Source: an uncultured Pirellulaceae bacterium (GTDB lineage: Bacteria; Planctomycetota; Planctomycetia; Pirellulales; Pirellulaceae). From it: a stretch of DNA of 64,000 bases. Shown piece after piece: positions 53,099 through 63,700 of this stretch. The notes under the pieces are model-generated. The model worked only from the letters and a program-made list of their open reading frames with translations. It was not told where the DNA came from and made no database searches. Each line of letters begins with the position of its first letter. Positions within the stretch are counted from its first letter, which is position 1. The DNA lies in assembly GCA_938084685.1 (NCBI GenBank), contig CALKGE010000009.1, forward strand, positions 62,001 through 126,000. Reading direction: 5' to 3'. The position numbers and the translations under genes were made by a program.

Positions 53099-54160
53099 AT
53101 GAAAAAGGTTTGCACGTCACTGGTAATTGGAATGCTGCTTCTGATTGCGTCACCCTCGGTCCAGGCTGGAGGGACAGACGGGCGATTGGATATCTATTGG
53201 GTGGACGTGGAAGGTGGTGCGGCAACCCTGATCGTGACACCTGCGGGTGAGTCGATTCTGATTGATACCGGCAATCCCGGGATCCGGGATCCGCAGCGGA
53301 TTTTCAACGTGGCGACTCAGGAAGCACGACTCACCAGAATTGATCACCTCATCACAACTCACTACCATCGGGATCATTTTGGTGGAGCAAGCCAGTTGTC
53401 GAAGATGATTCCGATCGGCACTGTATGGGATAACGGCAAATTCGAAGATATGCCTGATGATCCTGGCGAAGAATACTTCACCTTCAAAGCAGAATCACGC
53501 CAGGTGATTAGTCCGGGGACTCAATTGTCACTCAAGCCAAACGGCGAAATAACGCGTAACCGTCGGATACCGATTTCATTGACCTGTCTGGGGACGCGGA
53601 AGCAGTTCATTGCGGCCCCTCGTGGTGCCAAGGCCAACCGGGCGATTTGCGAGGATGCTCGGGCCAAAGACCGCGACGGCAGCGACAATGCCAATAGTGT
53701 AGTCATGCTGCTTGAATTTGGTGACTTTCGATTCTATGACGGAGGTGACGTCACCTGGAATCAGGAAGCAAAGCTTTTCTGTCCGGTCAATCTGATTGGA
53801 CGCGTTGATGTTTATCAGGTGACGCATCATGGCTTGGATAGCAGTAATAATCCACTGGTGTTGCGGTCGGTACTTCCCACCGTTACGGTCATGAATAATG
53901 GCGTCACCAAAGGTTGTGCTCCTGAAGTTTTTGCCACCCTGTCTGGAACTCCTTCGATTCAGGCGATGTATCAGGTACACAAAAATATGCGTCCTGACGG
54001 TCAGGTAAATAACGCTCCGGATGAGTTCATTGCCAATCGCAAGGCGGACGAATGCGAAGCAAACTTTATCAAATTGTCCGTTGCTGCCAACGGCAGGAGT
54101 TATGACGTGATGATTCCTGCGAACGAGCATCGAGCAACGTACAGGACGGTGAAGAAGTAA
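53099..54160 (+). CDS. exported metallo-beta-lactamase-fold hydrolase
   Basis: A 353-residue exported protein. The signal peptide is 'MKKVCTSLVIGMLLLIASPSVQAGG'. The MBL metal motif HYHRDH lies at residues 88-93 in 'LITTHYHRDHFGGASQL', with the preceding 'ESILIDTGNPG' strand and a later 'FYDGGDVTWN' and 'YQVTHHGLDSSNNPLVL', a pattern close to the ComEC-type MBL domain. It is therefore likely a zinc-dependent phosphodiesterase or related hydrolase acting outside the cytoplasm. AAGGAGAG precedes the ATG. The DUF1501 gene follows after one base, showing tight coupling. Confidence 0.9.
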   Translation: MKKVCTSLVIGMLLLIASPSVQAGGTDGRLDIYWVDVEGGAATLIVTPAGESILIDTGNPGIRDPQRIFNVATQEARLTRIDHLITTHYHRDHFGGASQLSKMIPIGTVWDNGKFEDMPDDPGEEYFTFKAESRQVISPGTQLSLKPNGEITRNRRIPISLTCLGTRKQFIAAPRGAKANRAICEDARAKDRDGSDNANSVVMLLEFGDFRFYDGGDVTWNQEAKLFCPVNLIGRVDVYQVTHHGLDSSNNPLVLRSVLPTVTVMNNGVTKGCAPEVFATLSGTPSIQAMYQVHKNMRPDGQVNNAPDEFIANRKADECEANFIKLSVAANGRSYDVMIPANEHRATYRTVKK

Positions 54161-54161
54161 T

Positions 54162-55559
54162 ATGGCTTTCCAACGCACCTCTCCATTTCAACTGCAGCAT
54201 GATTTGCTGGCCTCACGTCGACAGGCAATTAAGGTCGGTGGGGCTGGACTTCTGGGACTGAATATGCCAGGGTTGCTGGAGGCTGCCGACAAATCGTCGT
54301 CGATTAAGCCGCGGGCCAAACGCGTTATCTTCCTGTTTCAGTGGGGAGGTCCGAGTCCGATTGACATGTTTGATATGAAACCGGACGCTCCTGACGATAT
54401 TCGCAGTCCCTACAAACCGATCCAGACCGTGGTGCCCGGTCTGACTGTTTGCGAGCACTTGCCGAAAATGGCTGCCGTCATGGATCGTGTTACGTTGATT
54501 CGTAGCGTACATCACAAGATGAAGCATCATAATTCGGCAGGGTACTATGCTCTGAGTGGTCATGAGCCTCCGAGTGATGATCAGCGACTACGTGACCTGC
54601 CTGAACTGTTTCCAGCTTATGGCAGTGTAGTTGATAAACTTGCTCCCAGCCGGGGCGCAATACCGACTTTTGTATCCTATCCCCACACGATACGTGATGG
54701 GTCGATCACGCCCGGACAGCATGCCAGTTTTCTGGGAAAAGCCCATGATCCTCTGTTCTTCAAGGAAGATCCTAACAGCGAGCAGTTTGAGTTGCCGCAA
54801 TTGAGCGTGCCAGCCGACCTGGATGCTGATCGCCTGACTCGTCGCCGGGATCTGCAGAAGTTTATTGATAACCAGAGTCGTTTGCTCGATGACAACGAAT
54901 CGATTCGCGGATTTGACCAGTACTATGACAAAGCACTGAATATGCTCACCAGCAGCAAGGTTCGCCAGGCGTTTGATTTGAAGCAGGAAAGGGATGAAGT
55001 TCGTGAAAAGTATGGACGCACGACCTACGGACAGAGCGTCCTGCTTGCTCGCCGATTGGCGGAATCCGGAGTGAAGTTCACCACCGTTTACTTTTCGAAT
55101 AGTATCGGAGGTCGAACGATCGGCTCTGGGGGCTGGGATACGCATGGGTTTGACGGATCGCGAATGTACAAAATCGTCGATAAGTACCATTTTCCTGTGA
55201 CGGAACAGACGCTGCCTGCGTTGTTGCTCGAGTTGGAAGAACGTGGCATGCTGGACGAGACGCTGGTCGTCTGGATGGGTGAATTTGGACGTACTCCGAA
55301 GATCAACAAGAATGAGAGTCGTGATCACTGGCCGAACTGTTACACGGTGCTGATGGCTGGAGGTGGCGTTAAAGGAGGCTATCTTTACGGAGCCTCGGAT
55401 CGTTACACCATGGCGCCGGATGAAGATCCAGTTAAGCCCGAAGATCTGGCAGCTACGATTTATTATCTACTGGGGATTTCCCCCGAAATGCTGATTTACG
55501 ACAAAGATAACCGTCCACTGCCGATCGGCGGCCGTCCCATTCTGGACGTGATGGTGTAG
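54162..55559 (+). CDS. DUF1501 family exported protein
   Basis: A 465-residue DUF1501 protein one base after the MBL gene. Its leader 'LASRRQAIKVGGAGLLGLNMPGLLEAA' is a twin-arginine signal. Landmarks include 'KRVIFLFQWGGPSPIDMFDMKPDAP', 'TLIRSVHHKMKHHNSAGYYALSGHEPP', 'SVLLARRLAESGVKFTTVYF' and 'LVVWMGEFGRTPKINKNESRDHWP'. It belongs to a different DUF1501 subgroup from the two paralogues at 47.9-50.6 kb. A 190-bp gap follows before the oxidoreductase gene, with only a weak TCCCC/GGGGA hairpin. Confidence 0.93.
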   Translation: MAFQRTSPFQLQHDLLASRRQAIKVGGAGLLGLNMPGLLEAADKSSSIKPRAKRVIFLFQWGGPSPIDMFDMKPDAPDDIRSPYKPIQTVVPGLTVCEHLPKMAAVMDRVTLIRSVHHKMKHHNSAGYYALSGHEPPSDDQRLRDLPELFPAYGSVVDKLAPSRGAIPTFVSYPHTIRDGSITPGQHASFLGKAHDPLFFKEDPNSEQFELPQLSVPADLDADRLTRRRDLQKFIDNQSRLLDDNESIRGFDQYYDKALNMLTSSKVRQAFDLKQERDEVREKYGRTTYGQSVLLARRLAESGVKFTTVYFSNSIGGRTIGSGGWDTHGFDGSRMYKIVDKYHFPVTEQTLPALLLELEERGMLDETLVVWMGEFGRTPKINKNESRDHWPNCYTVLMAGGGVKGGYLYGASDRYTMAPDEDPVKPEDLAATIYYLLGISPEMLIYDKDNRPLPIGGRPILDVMV

Positions 55560-55749
55560 CCGTTCTGGTTTCCTGTCCCCAGACATCATGCGGGGATGAC
55601 TCAACAGGGACTTCGTTTCTGTGATTTGCGGATGGGTTGGCGCAGGGTGGTGGAATACAGCTTTCTCTGATTTGCTGGAAATTAGGTGGTGAATCGAGTC
55701 TAATACGACCAGACACACATTTCTTATTTCTCACAGGAGATCCGGGGTT

Positions 55750-57195
55750 ATGTCGAAGTTAAACCGACGTGAATTTGTAAAGAAAACAGGTGCGGCATCC
55801 ACACTGTTTGCTGCCTTTACTGTGGCGGGTACCAAGTCATCTCAACAGGTTCTTGGAGCGAACGATCGAATTCGTGTTGGGGTGGCCGGAATCAATGGCC
55901 GTGGAACGTCCCATATCGGTGGTTTTGCGCCGATGGATGGCGTTGAGGTCAGCTGTCTGATTGATCCGGATACCAGGTTATTCGACTCGCGTTCAAAAAT
56001 GGTTCGCGATAAGGGGGGTAACACTCCTGCCTGCGTGCAGGATATCCGAGAAGCATTGGAAGATAAGGATCTGGATGTGGTCACGGTGGCAACCTGTAAC
56101 CACTGGCATTCGCTGATTACGATTTGGGCATGTCAGGCAGGTAAGGATGTTTACGTTGAGAAACCGATTTCTCACAACGTATTCGAAGGCCGGAAGTGTG
56201 TCGAAGCGGCTGCCAAATACAAGCGGATTGTACAACATGGAACTCAGAATCGTTCAAGTCAGGGCAAAGCGAATGAAATCGCCGCCGTGCAATCCGGGAA
56301 GTATGGAAAGTTACTGGTTTCCAAAGGTTACTGCTGTAAGCCGCGCTGGTCGATTTCGCACAAGCCTGTGACGGCTCCTCCTAAAGAACTGGATTGGGAC
56401 CTGTGGCTCGGTCCTGCTCCAATGCAGGATTATCACGGGAATCTGCATACTTACAACTGGCACTGGTTCTGGGATACCGGAAACGGTGACACGGGGAATC
56501 AGGGGGTTCATGAGATGGACATTGCTCGCTGGGCGATCAAGGATTCGACGCTTCCCAAACGAATTTGGAGTGTCGGTGGTCGGTATGTACCGGGTGAAAA
56601 GGACCAGGGAGAAACGCCCAACATGCAAGTTAGCGTTTACGAATATGATGACGCGATTTTGCTGTTTGAAACGCGGGGATTAGTTGGCAAGCCTGGGTCT
56701 CCGGATCGTATGGTGACCAACGAGTACTACACCACTGACGGTGTGATCAAAGGTGGTCGATTTTATGCCAACGGCAGTGAGCAGGGAGAGCCGTTGAAAG
56801 GGGAAGCTCCGGCAGTCACTCCTGGTGGAGCGTTTGGTAGCTTTATTCAGGCTGTTCGCAGCCGCAAACAGGAAGAGATCAACTGTGATGCGGAAGTGGC
56901 TCATCATTCCAGCGCTCTCTGTCATCTCGCCAACATCTCCTATCGCCTGGGAAGACAGGATTCGTTGTTGAAGGATGAAAATCCATTTAACGATAATGAG
57001 ACGATCAAAGATTCGCTGGCGATGCTCAAGTACAACTTGAAGGCAGTCAAGATTGATCTGGCCGAGAACAACTATGCGATTGGCCGTGATCTGAGATTCG
57101 ATCCTGTGAAGGAGAAGTTCATCGGTGACAAAGAGGCGGATTCCATGTTAACTCGTCCTTATCGTGCTCCGTACGTCGTGCCGAAGCAGGTTTAA
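55750..57195 (+). CDS. Gfo/Idh/MocA family oxidoreductase, Tat-exported
   Basis: A 481-residue NAD(P)-dependent oxidoreductase of the Gfo/Idh/MocA family with a twin-arginine leader ('LNRREFVKKTGAASTLFAAFTVAG', residues 4-27). The Rossmann motif is 'RVGVAGINGRGTSHIGGF' (about 42-59) and the family Glu-Lys-Pro is 137-139 in 'DVYVEKPISHN'. The C-terminal half ('NWHWFWDTGNGDTGNQGVHEMDIARWAI') matches planctomycete glycan-associated members, which bring a tightly held cofactor out with them. Some relatives oxidise sugars as a step in glycoside cleavage. The substrate is unknown. A strong terminator follows. Confidence 0.92.
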   Translation: MSKLNRREFVKKTGAASTLFAAFTVAGTKSSQQVLGANDRIRVGVAGINGRGTSHIGGFAPMDGVEVSCLIDPDTRLFDSRSKMVRDKGGNTPACVQDIREALEDKDLDVVTVATCNHWHSLITIWACQAGKDVYVEKPISHNVFEGRKCVEAAAKYKRIVQHGTQNRSSQGKANEIAAVQSGKYGKLLVSKGYCCKPRWSISHKPVTAPPKELDWDLWLGPAPMQDYHGNLHTYNWHWFWDTGNGDTGNQGVHEMDIARWAIKDSTLPKRIWSVGGRYVPGEKDQGETPNMQVSVYEYDDAILLFETRGLVGKPGSPDRMVTNEYYTTDGVIKGGRFYANGSEQGEPLKGEAPAVTPGGAFGSFIQAVRSRKQEEINCDAEVAHHSSALCHLANISYRLGRQDSLLKDENPFNDNETIKDSLAMLKYNLKAVKIDLAENNYAIGRDLRFDPVKEKFIGDKEADSMLTRPYRAPYVVPKQV

Positions 57196-57210
57196 TTACA
57201 TTGGACATTT

Positions 57211-57250
57211 CGAGCTATCAACGCAGTGTGTTGATAGCTCGTTTTTATTT
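57211..57250 (+). terminator. intrinsic terminator after the oxidoreductase gene
   Basis: CGAGCTATCAAC (57211-57222) and GTTGATAGCTCG (57230-57241) form a perfect 12-bp stem with a 7-nt loop, followed by TTTTTATTT. It ends the transcript 15 bp after the stop and separates the oxidoreductase from the ThuA gene. Confidence 0.9.
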
Positions 57251-57268
57251 TGCAAAGAGAGTTCGATC

Positions 57269-58123
57269 ATGCTACGAATTCAGAAACTGTTGTTGATGGT
57301 TCTGCTATTGTCGGCGGGCACATTGTCTGCTGCAGAAAAAGCGAAACTTAAAGGTCTGCTGGTGACTGGCGGGTGTTGTCACGATTACCAGCGTCAGAAG
57401 GTCATTATCACAGAAGGTTTGAGCCAGCGTTTCAGTATCACCTGGGATATTGTGCATGCCAGTTCAGACCGAAACACCAAGATCGATGTCTACAACAACA
57501 AGGACTGGGCTCGTGGATATGACCTGGTTGTTCACAACGAATGCTACGGTGGGGTTACCGATGTTGACTGGGTACAAAACATCGTCAACGGTCATGTCGA
57601 GAACAGGATTCCAGCGTTATTTATTCATTGTTCTGCTCATTCTTACCGCCATGCCATGACCGATGAGTGGCGGAAATTGCTGGGTGTTAAATCGATGCGC
57701 CATGAGAAAGGTGGACGTATGCTGGATGTTACCAATAAGGCGGCATCCGACCCCATCATGGCCAAGTTTCCTGAGGTCTGGAAAACGCCCAATGGCGAGC
57801 TCTACGTGATTGAGAATATCTGGCCGACTGTGAGGCCACTGGCGACAGCCTACGGCGAAGACACGAAGACCAATCATCTGGTGATCTGGACCAATGAATA
57901 CAAGGGTGTCAAAGTGTTTGCCACGACGCTGGGACATCACAACGAGACGATGCAGGCTTCTCAGTGGTTGGAAACCGTCTCACGTGGCGCTCTCTGGACC
58001 CTTGGCTTGCTGGAAAAAGATGGCAGCGTCAAAAAAGGATATGAAGGTAAAGGAGTGACGAAGTTCAGTTTTGAACGCGAGGCTCAGGGTGAGCCGACGC
58101 CGGCCAAAACCAGATCGAATTGA
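57269..58123 (+). CDS. exported ThuA-domain protein
   Basis: A 284-residue ThuA-family protein (glutamine-amidotransferase-like fold). The start at 57269 gives a signal peptide ('MLRIQKLLLMVLLLSAGTLSAAE'); an in-frame extension to 57164 would overlap the oxidoreductase and cross the terminator. The domain starts 'KLKGLLVTGGCCHDYQRQKVIITEGL', and continues 'YDLVVHNECYGGVTD', 'PALFIHCSAHSYRHA' and 'VFATTLGHHNETMQ'. ThuA proteins are linked to trehalose or other carbohydrate use, but their activity is unproven. It starts a new unit 19 bp after the terminator and is followed by the ceramidase-like gene after 37 bp. Confidence 0.9.
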   Translation: MLRIQKLLLMVLLLSAGTLSAAEKAKLKGLLVTGGCCHDYQRQKVIITEGLSQRFSITWDIVHASSDRNTKIDVYNNKDWARGYDLVVHNECYGGVTDVDWVQNIVNGHVENRIPALFIHCSAHSYRHAMTDEWRKLLGVKSMRHEKGGRMLDVTNKAASDPIMAKFPEVWKTPNGELYVIENIWPTVRPLATAYGEDTKTNHLVIWTNEYKGVKVFATTLGHHNETMQASQWLETVSRGALWTLGLLEKDGSVKKGYEGKGVTKFSFEREAQGEPTPAKTRSN

Positions 58124-58160
58124 GTCATCAGCAGTTGATAAGTAAAAGGTAGCTATTGAA

Positions 58161-59594
58161 ATGACGCAAAGATACTTTGGAATTGTGGGAGTAATAGCGG
58201 CCTGGATTTTCGTTGCCGCGTTGCCAGTGCTGGGTCAGCAACAGGTATTCAGGGCGGGTGCGGCCCGCGTGGATGCTACGCCGCGGCACTTGCCGGCAGT
58301 GGTAAATGGTTCGATGCTGGAACGCCTGATTGAAGAGGTGAATGATCCACTGCATGTTCGAGCAGTGGTGATGGATGACGGTTCCACAAAGATCGCCATG
58401 GTGTTGGTAGATAGTTGCATGATGCCGCGGGATCTGCTGGATAAAGCCAAGGCAATGGCATCCGCTCAAACGGGGATCGCCGCCTCGAATATTCTGGTAT
58501 CTGCAACGCACTGCCATAGTGCTCCTTCGGTCATCAGTGTGCTGGGCAGTGGTGTGGATGAACGTTACGTTGCCTTTCTCCCCGGTCAGATTGCCAAAGC
58601 GATTAAACAGGCCAACGATAATCTCCAACCGGCTCGGATTGGTTTTGCCATGGGGCGGGATGAGGTCAATGTGGCGACTCGGCGATGGCTGATGAAAGAA
58701 GGCGTTGCTCCGACCAACCGGTTCGGAGGAACAAAAAATGACCGGGCTCGAATGCATCCAGGCTATAACAACCCGGATGCGATTCGTGAAACCGGTCTGG
58801 AGGATCCCGATATTCCGGTTATTTCTTTGCAGACCACGGCAGGCAAGCAGATCGCGTTTATGTCCGCCTATTCAATGCACTACGCAGGCGCTCCGAATAT
58901 ATCGGCAGACTACTTCGGATTGTTTGCGGGGATCATAGAGGAGAAGCTGCCGTCCGGGGACGAAAAACGGCCGACCGTAGCGATGATTGCCAACGGTACC
59001 AGCGGGGATACGTGGCTGGCAGACTATAAGCGAAGCGAACGTCGAAAGTTTGACCGTTTTACGGTGGCTGCTGATGTATCGGCCGCAGCATTGAAGGCAT
59101 TTGAGTCGATCGAATATCACTCGTGGTTGCCATTGGCCATGGTAGAGAAGGAACTGGATGTCGCAGTGCGATTTCCAACAGAAGAGGAAGTCAAGGATGC
59201 CGAGGACTTTGTATCTGAATGGGTGTCGGAACGGAAGCCGAAAACGACCGAAGAAGTCTATGCTCTGGAAACGATTATTCTGAGCAAGATGCCTCGCAGT
59301 CGTAAGATAACATTGCAGGCCATCAAAATTGGTACGCTTGGAGTCGGCGCGATTCCCAATGAAGTTTTTGCGGAAACAGGACTGAACATCAAGAAGTACA
59401 GTCCCTTTGAAATGACCTATACGATTTCACTAGCCAACGGAGCCTTTGGTTATATTGCTCCACCTGAACAGCATGCTCTGGGAGGCTATACCACCTGGCG
59501 AGCCCGCAGTAGCTGTCTGGGCATCTATGCCGAACCGCTTATCAAGTACGAGTTGATTGAACTGCTTGAGAAAGCCAGAGGGGTGGACAAATAA
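58161..59594 (+). CDS. exported neutral-ceramidase-like hydrolase
   Basis: A 477-residue exported protein related to the neutral/alkaline non-lysosomal ceramidase N-terminal domain. A signal peptide covers residues 1-26 ('GVIAAWIFVAALPVLGQ'). Recognition blocks are 'FRAGAARVDATPRHLPAVVNG', 'ILVSATHCHSAPS' (His117 and His119, candidate zinc ligands), 'MSAYSMHYAGAPNISADYFG' and 'MIANGTSGDTW'. True ceramidases have about 700 residues with a C-terminal Ig-like domain, which is missing here. An amidase acting on lipid or other amides is possible; many planctomycete members have unknown substrates. It is coupled to the ThuA gene by a 37-bp gap with AAAGG before the ATG. Confidence 0.85.
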   Translation: MTQRYFGIVGVIAAWIFVAALPVLGQQQVFRAGAARVDATPRHLPAVVNGSMLERLIEEVNDPLHVRAVVMDDGSTKIAMVLVDSCMMPRDLLDKAKAMASAQTGIAASNILVSATHCHSAPSVISVLGSGVDERYVAFLPGQIAKAIKQANDNLQPARIGFAMGRDEVNVATRRWLMKEGVAPTNRFGGTKNDRARMHPGYNNPDAIRETGLEDPDIPVISLQTTAGKQIAFMSAYSMHYAGAPNISADYFGLFAGIIEEKLPSGDEKRPTVAMIANGTSGDTWLADYKRSERRKFDRFTVAADVSAAALKAFESIEYHSWLPLAMVEKELDVAVRFPTEEEVKDAEDFVSEWVSERKPKTTEEVYALETIILSKMPRSRKITLQAIKIGTLGVGAIPNEVFAETGLNIKKYSPFEMTYTISLANGAFGYIAPPEQHALGGYTTWRARSSCLGIYAEPLIKYELIELLEKARGVDK

Positions 59595-59679
59595 ACGGTG
59601 GTGGTGCGCATCAACGCGACGTCTCATTGCTGGTATATTGTTTTCCACACTTTCAAACTAACCATTTCATCTGGAGAAT

Positions 59680-60567
59680 ATGATGTCTCGACGAGTTAAT
59701 GTAATTGCACTGTTGCTGCTGCTGATGGGAATGACGACAGCTGCTCAGGCAAAAATGAAAGCTCTGATCATAGAAGGTCAGAATAATCATGGCGTGTGGC
59801 CCAAGACCACTCAGATGATGAAAGGGTATCTGGAAGAGACCGGTCTGTTTTCGGTGGATGTTGCCACGACTGCTAAGAGCGGGACCGATCCAGATTTTGC
59901 TCCGACCTTCAGCGACTATGATGTCGTGATCTCCAACTACAATGGTGCTCCCTGGCCTGAAGCAACCAAAAAAGCATTTATCGAATACATCCAGAATGGT
60001 GGAGGCTTTGTCGTTGTGCACGCAGCGAACAATGCTTTTGGTAACTGGAAAGAGTACAACGAAGCGATTGGACTTGGAGGCTGGGGAGGCCGTAACGAAA
60101 AGTCAGGCCCCTATATCTATGTTGATGCGGCGGGCAAGCTTGTTCGTGACACGTCACCCGGACGCGGAGGCAATCATGGAGCGCAGCATCCGTTTGTTGT
60201 GACGATTCGTAATAGTGACCATCCGATTACCAAGGGAATGCCGGGGCAATGGTTGCATGAAAAGGACGAACTGTATGACCTGCTGCGTGGACCAGCAGAA
60301 AACATGACAGTGCTGGCCACGGCGTACGGCTCCAAGGAGTTTGGCGGGACGGGGCGCCATGAACCGATGATCTTTACGGTCGATTATGGAAAGGGACGCG
60401 TCTTTCATACTCCGATGGGCCATGGGATCTATTCCCAGGAGTGTGTGGGTTTTATTACCACATTGCAGCGGGGTGCCGAGTGGGCAGCTACTGGAAAAGT
60501 TACTCAGAAGATCCCCAAAGACTTTCCTGCGGCGGACAAGGTTTCAAAGCGTCCCAGCGGAAACTGA
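59680..60567 (+). CDS. exported ThuA-domain protein (second copy)
   Basis: A 295-residue ThuA protein. A signal peptide ('VNVIALLLLLMGMTTAAQA') is followed by 'KMKALIIEGQNNHGVWPKTTQMMKGYLEETG', 'YDVVISNYNGAPWPEATKKAFIEYIQNGGGFVVVHAANNAFGN' and 'EPMIFTVDYGKGRVFHTPMGH', the classic ThuA arrangement. CTGGAG lies upstream; the in-frame ATG at 59683 is spaced better (6 nt) than the one at 59680 (3 nt). It belongs to a different ThuA branch from the copy at 57.3 kb. A strong terminator follows 31 bp after the stop. Confidence 0.92.
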   Translation: MMSRRVNVIALLLLLMGMTTAAQAKMKALIIEGQNNHGVWPKTTQMMKGYLEETGLFSVDVATTAKSGTDPDFAPTFSDYDVVISNYNGAPWPEATKKAFIEYIQNGGGFVVVHAANNAFGNWKEYNEAIGLGGWGGRNEKSGPYIYVDAAGKLVRDTSPGRGGNHGAQHPFVVTIRNSDHPITKGMPGQWLHEKDELYDLLRGPAENMTVLATAYGSKEFGGTGRHEPMIFTVDYGKGRVFHTPMGHGIYSQECVGFITTLQRGAEWAATGKVTQKIPKDFPAADKVSKRPSGN

Positions 60568-60597
60568 GGCTGAATACGTACATTTGGTGTTTCCCAC

Positions 60598-60634
60598 GAT
60601 GAGTTTGGGCTGGTCGCTCAAACTCATCTTTTTT
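60598..60634 (+). terminator. intrinsic terminator after the second ThuA gene
   Basis: GATGAGTTTG (60598-60607) pairs perfectly with CAAACTCATC (60619-60628) across an 11-nt loop, followed by six T (60629-60634). Confidence 0.92.
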
Positions 60635-60747
60635 GCGCTGGCACCATCGGGAACCGTTCTATCTATGCAGCATTTCGCCACTAAATCTCGTCGGACAACC
60701 GATTGTCAACTAAAATAGTACCAGTAGTGGTAAGTGACAGGACGACG

Positions 60748-63700
60748 ATGGTAGTAAACGGACATTTTATGAACAGGACAGGCAGATTATTTTTGCTGTT
60801 GCTGGGGGTGTTGTGGATCACACCGGGGTCCGCTGCGCAAGAGCAGGATGTCGACTTCGAGAAAGATGTCTGGCCTGTTTTTCAATCCCAATGTATTTCC
60901 TGCCACGGCCCTGATGCTCACGAAGGTCAGTTGCGTCTGGATGCGCGGGCTATCGCTTTCAAGGGAGGCACCACCGGGTCAGGGATTGTGTCGAAAAAGC
61001 CTGATGCGAGCGAGATCTATCTGCGGTTAGTTTCTGATCAGCCAGGCAAACGAATGCCAGCCGAATCGGACCCGTTATCGCCGGAGCAGATCGAGCTGGT
61101 ACGGCGGTGGATTGAACAGGGAGCAAACTGGCCGGATGGCATCGGTTCTGATGCTGTAGAAGTCGAACGGCACTGGTCCTACGTTCCTCCAATTCGTCCA
61201 ATGCTTCCGGAGGTTCAGCATACTCAATGGCCGCAGAATTCCCTGGACTACTTTATTCTGAGGAAATTGGAAGAACATGATTTGCGATCCTCTGCCCCGG
61301 CCGGGAAAGAGCGGTTGATTCGTCGACTCTATCTGGATCTGCTTGGCTATCCTCCCACCGTTGAACAGGTCGCTGCTTTGGTAAAGGACGACGCTCCTGA
61401 TGCCTACGACAAGCTGGTGGATGATCTGCTGGCGTCTCCACAATACGGTATTCGCTGGGCCCGACCATGGTTGGATTTGGCACGCTATGCTGACAGCAAT
61501 GGCTACCAGGCGGATCAGTACCGCAATGTCTGGCCGTACCGGGATTGGGTTATTAACGCATTAAATCGCGATATGCCCTTTGATCAGTTCACTATTGAGC
61601 AAATTGCAGGAGACCTGCTCGACAATCCCACTCGGGAACAGCAGATCGCTACAGGGTTTCACCGCTTAACAACGCTCAATGTAGAAGGTGGTACAGATCC
61701 CGAATTGAGCCGACTCAATCAGGTATTCGATCGGGTGAATACGACGGCCACCGTATGGTTGGGGACGACGATGGAATGCTCCCAATGTCATAACCATAAA
61801 TACGATCCGTTCAGTCAGAAAGAGTATTACGAGCTGCTGGCCTACTTCAACAATACTCCTTTGGAGGTAAATGGCGCCAGTTCCGCCTTCAATTTCTATG
61901 GGCCGACGATTGATGTAGAACGTTCTTTTGCTGATCAGCGCAAATGGGCTGGTTTGAACGAACAGCGGGCTGAAAAACAAACCGCGCTGGATGCCATTCA
62001 GGCAAAGATCGACGAAGGTTATGGAGCCTGGGTGAAGTCGATTGTTGAGTCGCAGGTAGATGCGACTCAATGGTTTGTGATGGATGCTGCCAATCCGCTT
62101 TCCGCTAAGGGAGCCACTTTGCGGATACTGGAAGATCAGTCGGTGTTGTCTACCGGGGAAAATCCGGATAAAGATGTTTACCAGATTGAATTCAGGACAG
62201 ACCAGCAGAGGATTACGGGAATTAAGCTGGAGGCGCTCACACATCCGGATTTGCCTGGAACAGGGCCAGGGCGATATACGGCCGAGCGTCCCAACTTTGT
62301 TTTGCAGGAATTTACGCTGCATCATGGCGAGCGTCAACTCGAACTCACAGATGGCATCGCGGACTATTCACAGCCCAACTTTGATGTCAACAAAGCGGTC
62401 GATGGTGACGAGGGGACGGCCTGGGCGATTGCGTCCGAGTTCTTCAAACCGCATCAGGCCGAATTTCTTTTAGCTCAACCGCTGGAGTCCGAAGAGCCTG
62501 TGACGTTGAAGGCAACGTTTGTCATGAACTATGGAGGTAGCCGGGTGCTCGGCAGGATTCGACTATCGGCAATGACGGGCAGTCGTCCGACCAGCAAAGT
62601 TCCTCAGCGGATGGTAAAGTTGGCTTCCAAACAGGAGCGGAATGAGAAGGAAGAAAAGGAGCTGCATGACTTCTATTTGTCGCGTCAGCCCGAATACCAG
62701 AAAGCGAAGAAAACTCTGGCTGCAGTGGAGAAGGATTTGACAGCACTCCGGGCTCCGACCGCACTGGTCATGCAGGAAATGGAACAACCACGTAAGACTC
62801 ATATGTTGATTCGTGGAGAATACAAGAATCATGGCGAGTTGGTTTCTCCAGGTATCCCATCGATTCTGCATAGTTTGCCTGCAGATGAGCGAGGAGCCAA
62901 TCGACTTAATTTGGCAGAGTGGCTGGTGTCACGCGAGAATCCATTGGTGGCGCGGGTGACGGTGAATCGTTGGTGGGCGGAGTTTTTTGGCAGGGGGATT
63001 GTAGCCACCGAGGAAGACTTTGGAAGTCAGGGAGAGTGGCCAACTCATCCTCAGCTGCTGGACTGGTTGGCCGTGGAGTTGATGGAGAACGACTGGTCGA
63101 TGAAGCATATTCATCGGTTGATTGTGACATCAGCCACCTACCGTCAGGATTCCAGCATTCGGGAGCAGCTGCTGGAAGTTGACCCGACCAATAAACTGCT
63201 GGCACGTATGCCTCGATTGCGTATGAGTGCAGAAGGTATTCGTGATACGTTGCTGCAGATCAGTGGGCTGTTGGAGTTGCAGATGGGCGGAGAGCCGGTC
63301 TATCCTCCGCAACCGGCCGGTATTTGGCGCCACGTAGGCCGAAACGCTCCGAAGTACAAAACAAGTACAGAGACAAATCGTTATCGCCGGGGTATCTACG
63401 TGATCTGGCGGCGAAGTGCTCCGTATCCCTCTTTTACGGTTTTTGATGCTCCTGATCGCACGTCCTGTGTCGTGAATCGGAGTCGCACCAATACGCCACT
63501 CCAGGCTTTAACGTTGCTTAACGATCCGATGTACTGGGAAATGACAAAAGCGTTGGCTCGGCACGTTGAAAAATCTCATCCTGGCGATTTGCGCCAGCAG
63601 ATTGTTTATGCCTTTACTCGTACGGTATCACGTCATCCCAGTGAACGGGAAATTGATATTCTGGCCGAGCTTTACGAGGAGACGGTCGAGCGATTGATTG

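Noticed and set aside
55573-55620. Terminator between the DUF1501 gene and the oxidoreductase gene
   Set aside because: Only a 5-bp TCCCC/GGGGA stem without a T tract; too weak to call.
57164-57268. N-terminal extension of the first ThuA gene
   Set aside because: It overlaps the oxidoreductase gene and crosses a strong terminator; the signal peptide starts at 57269.
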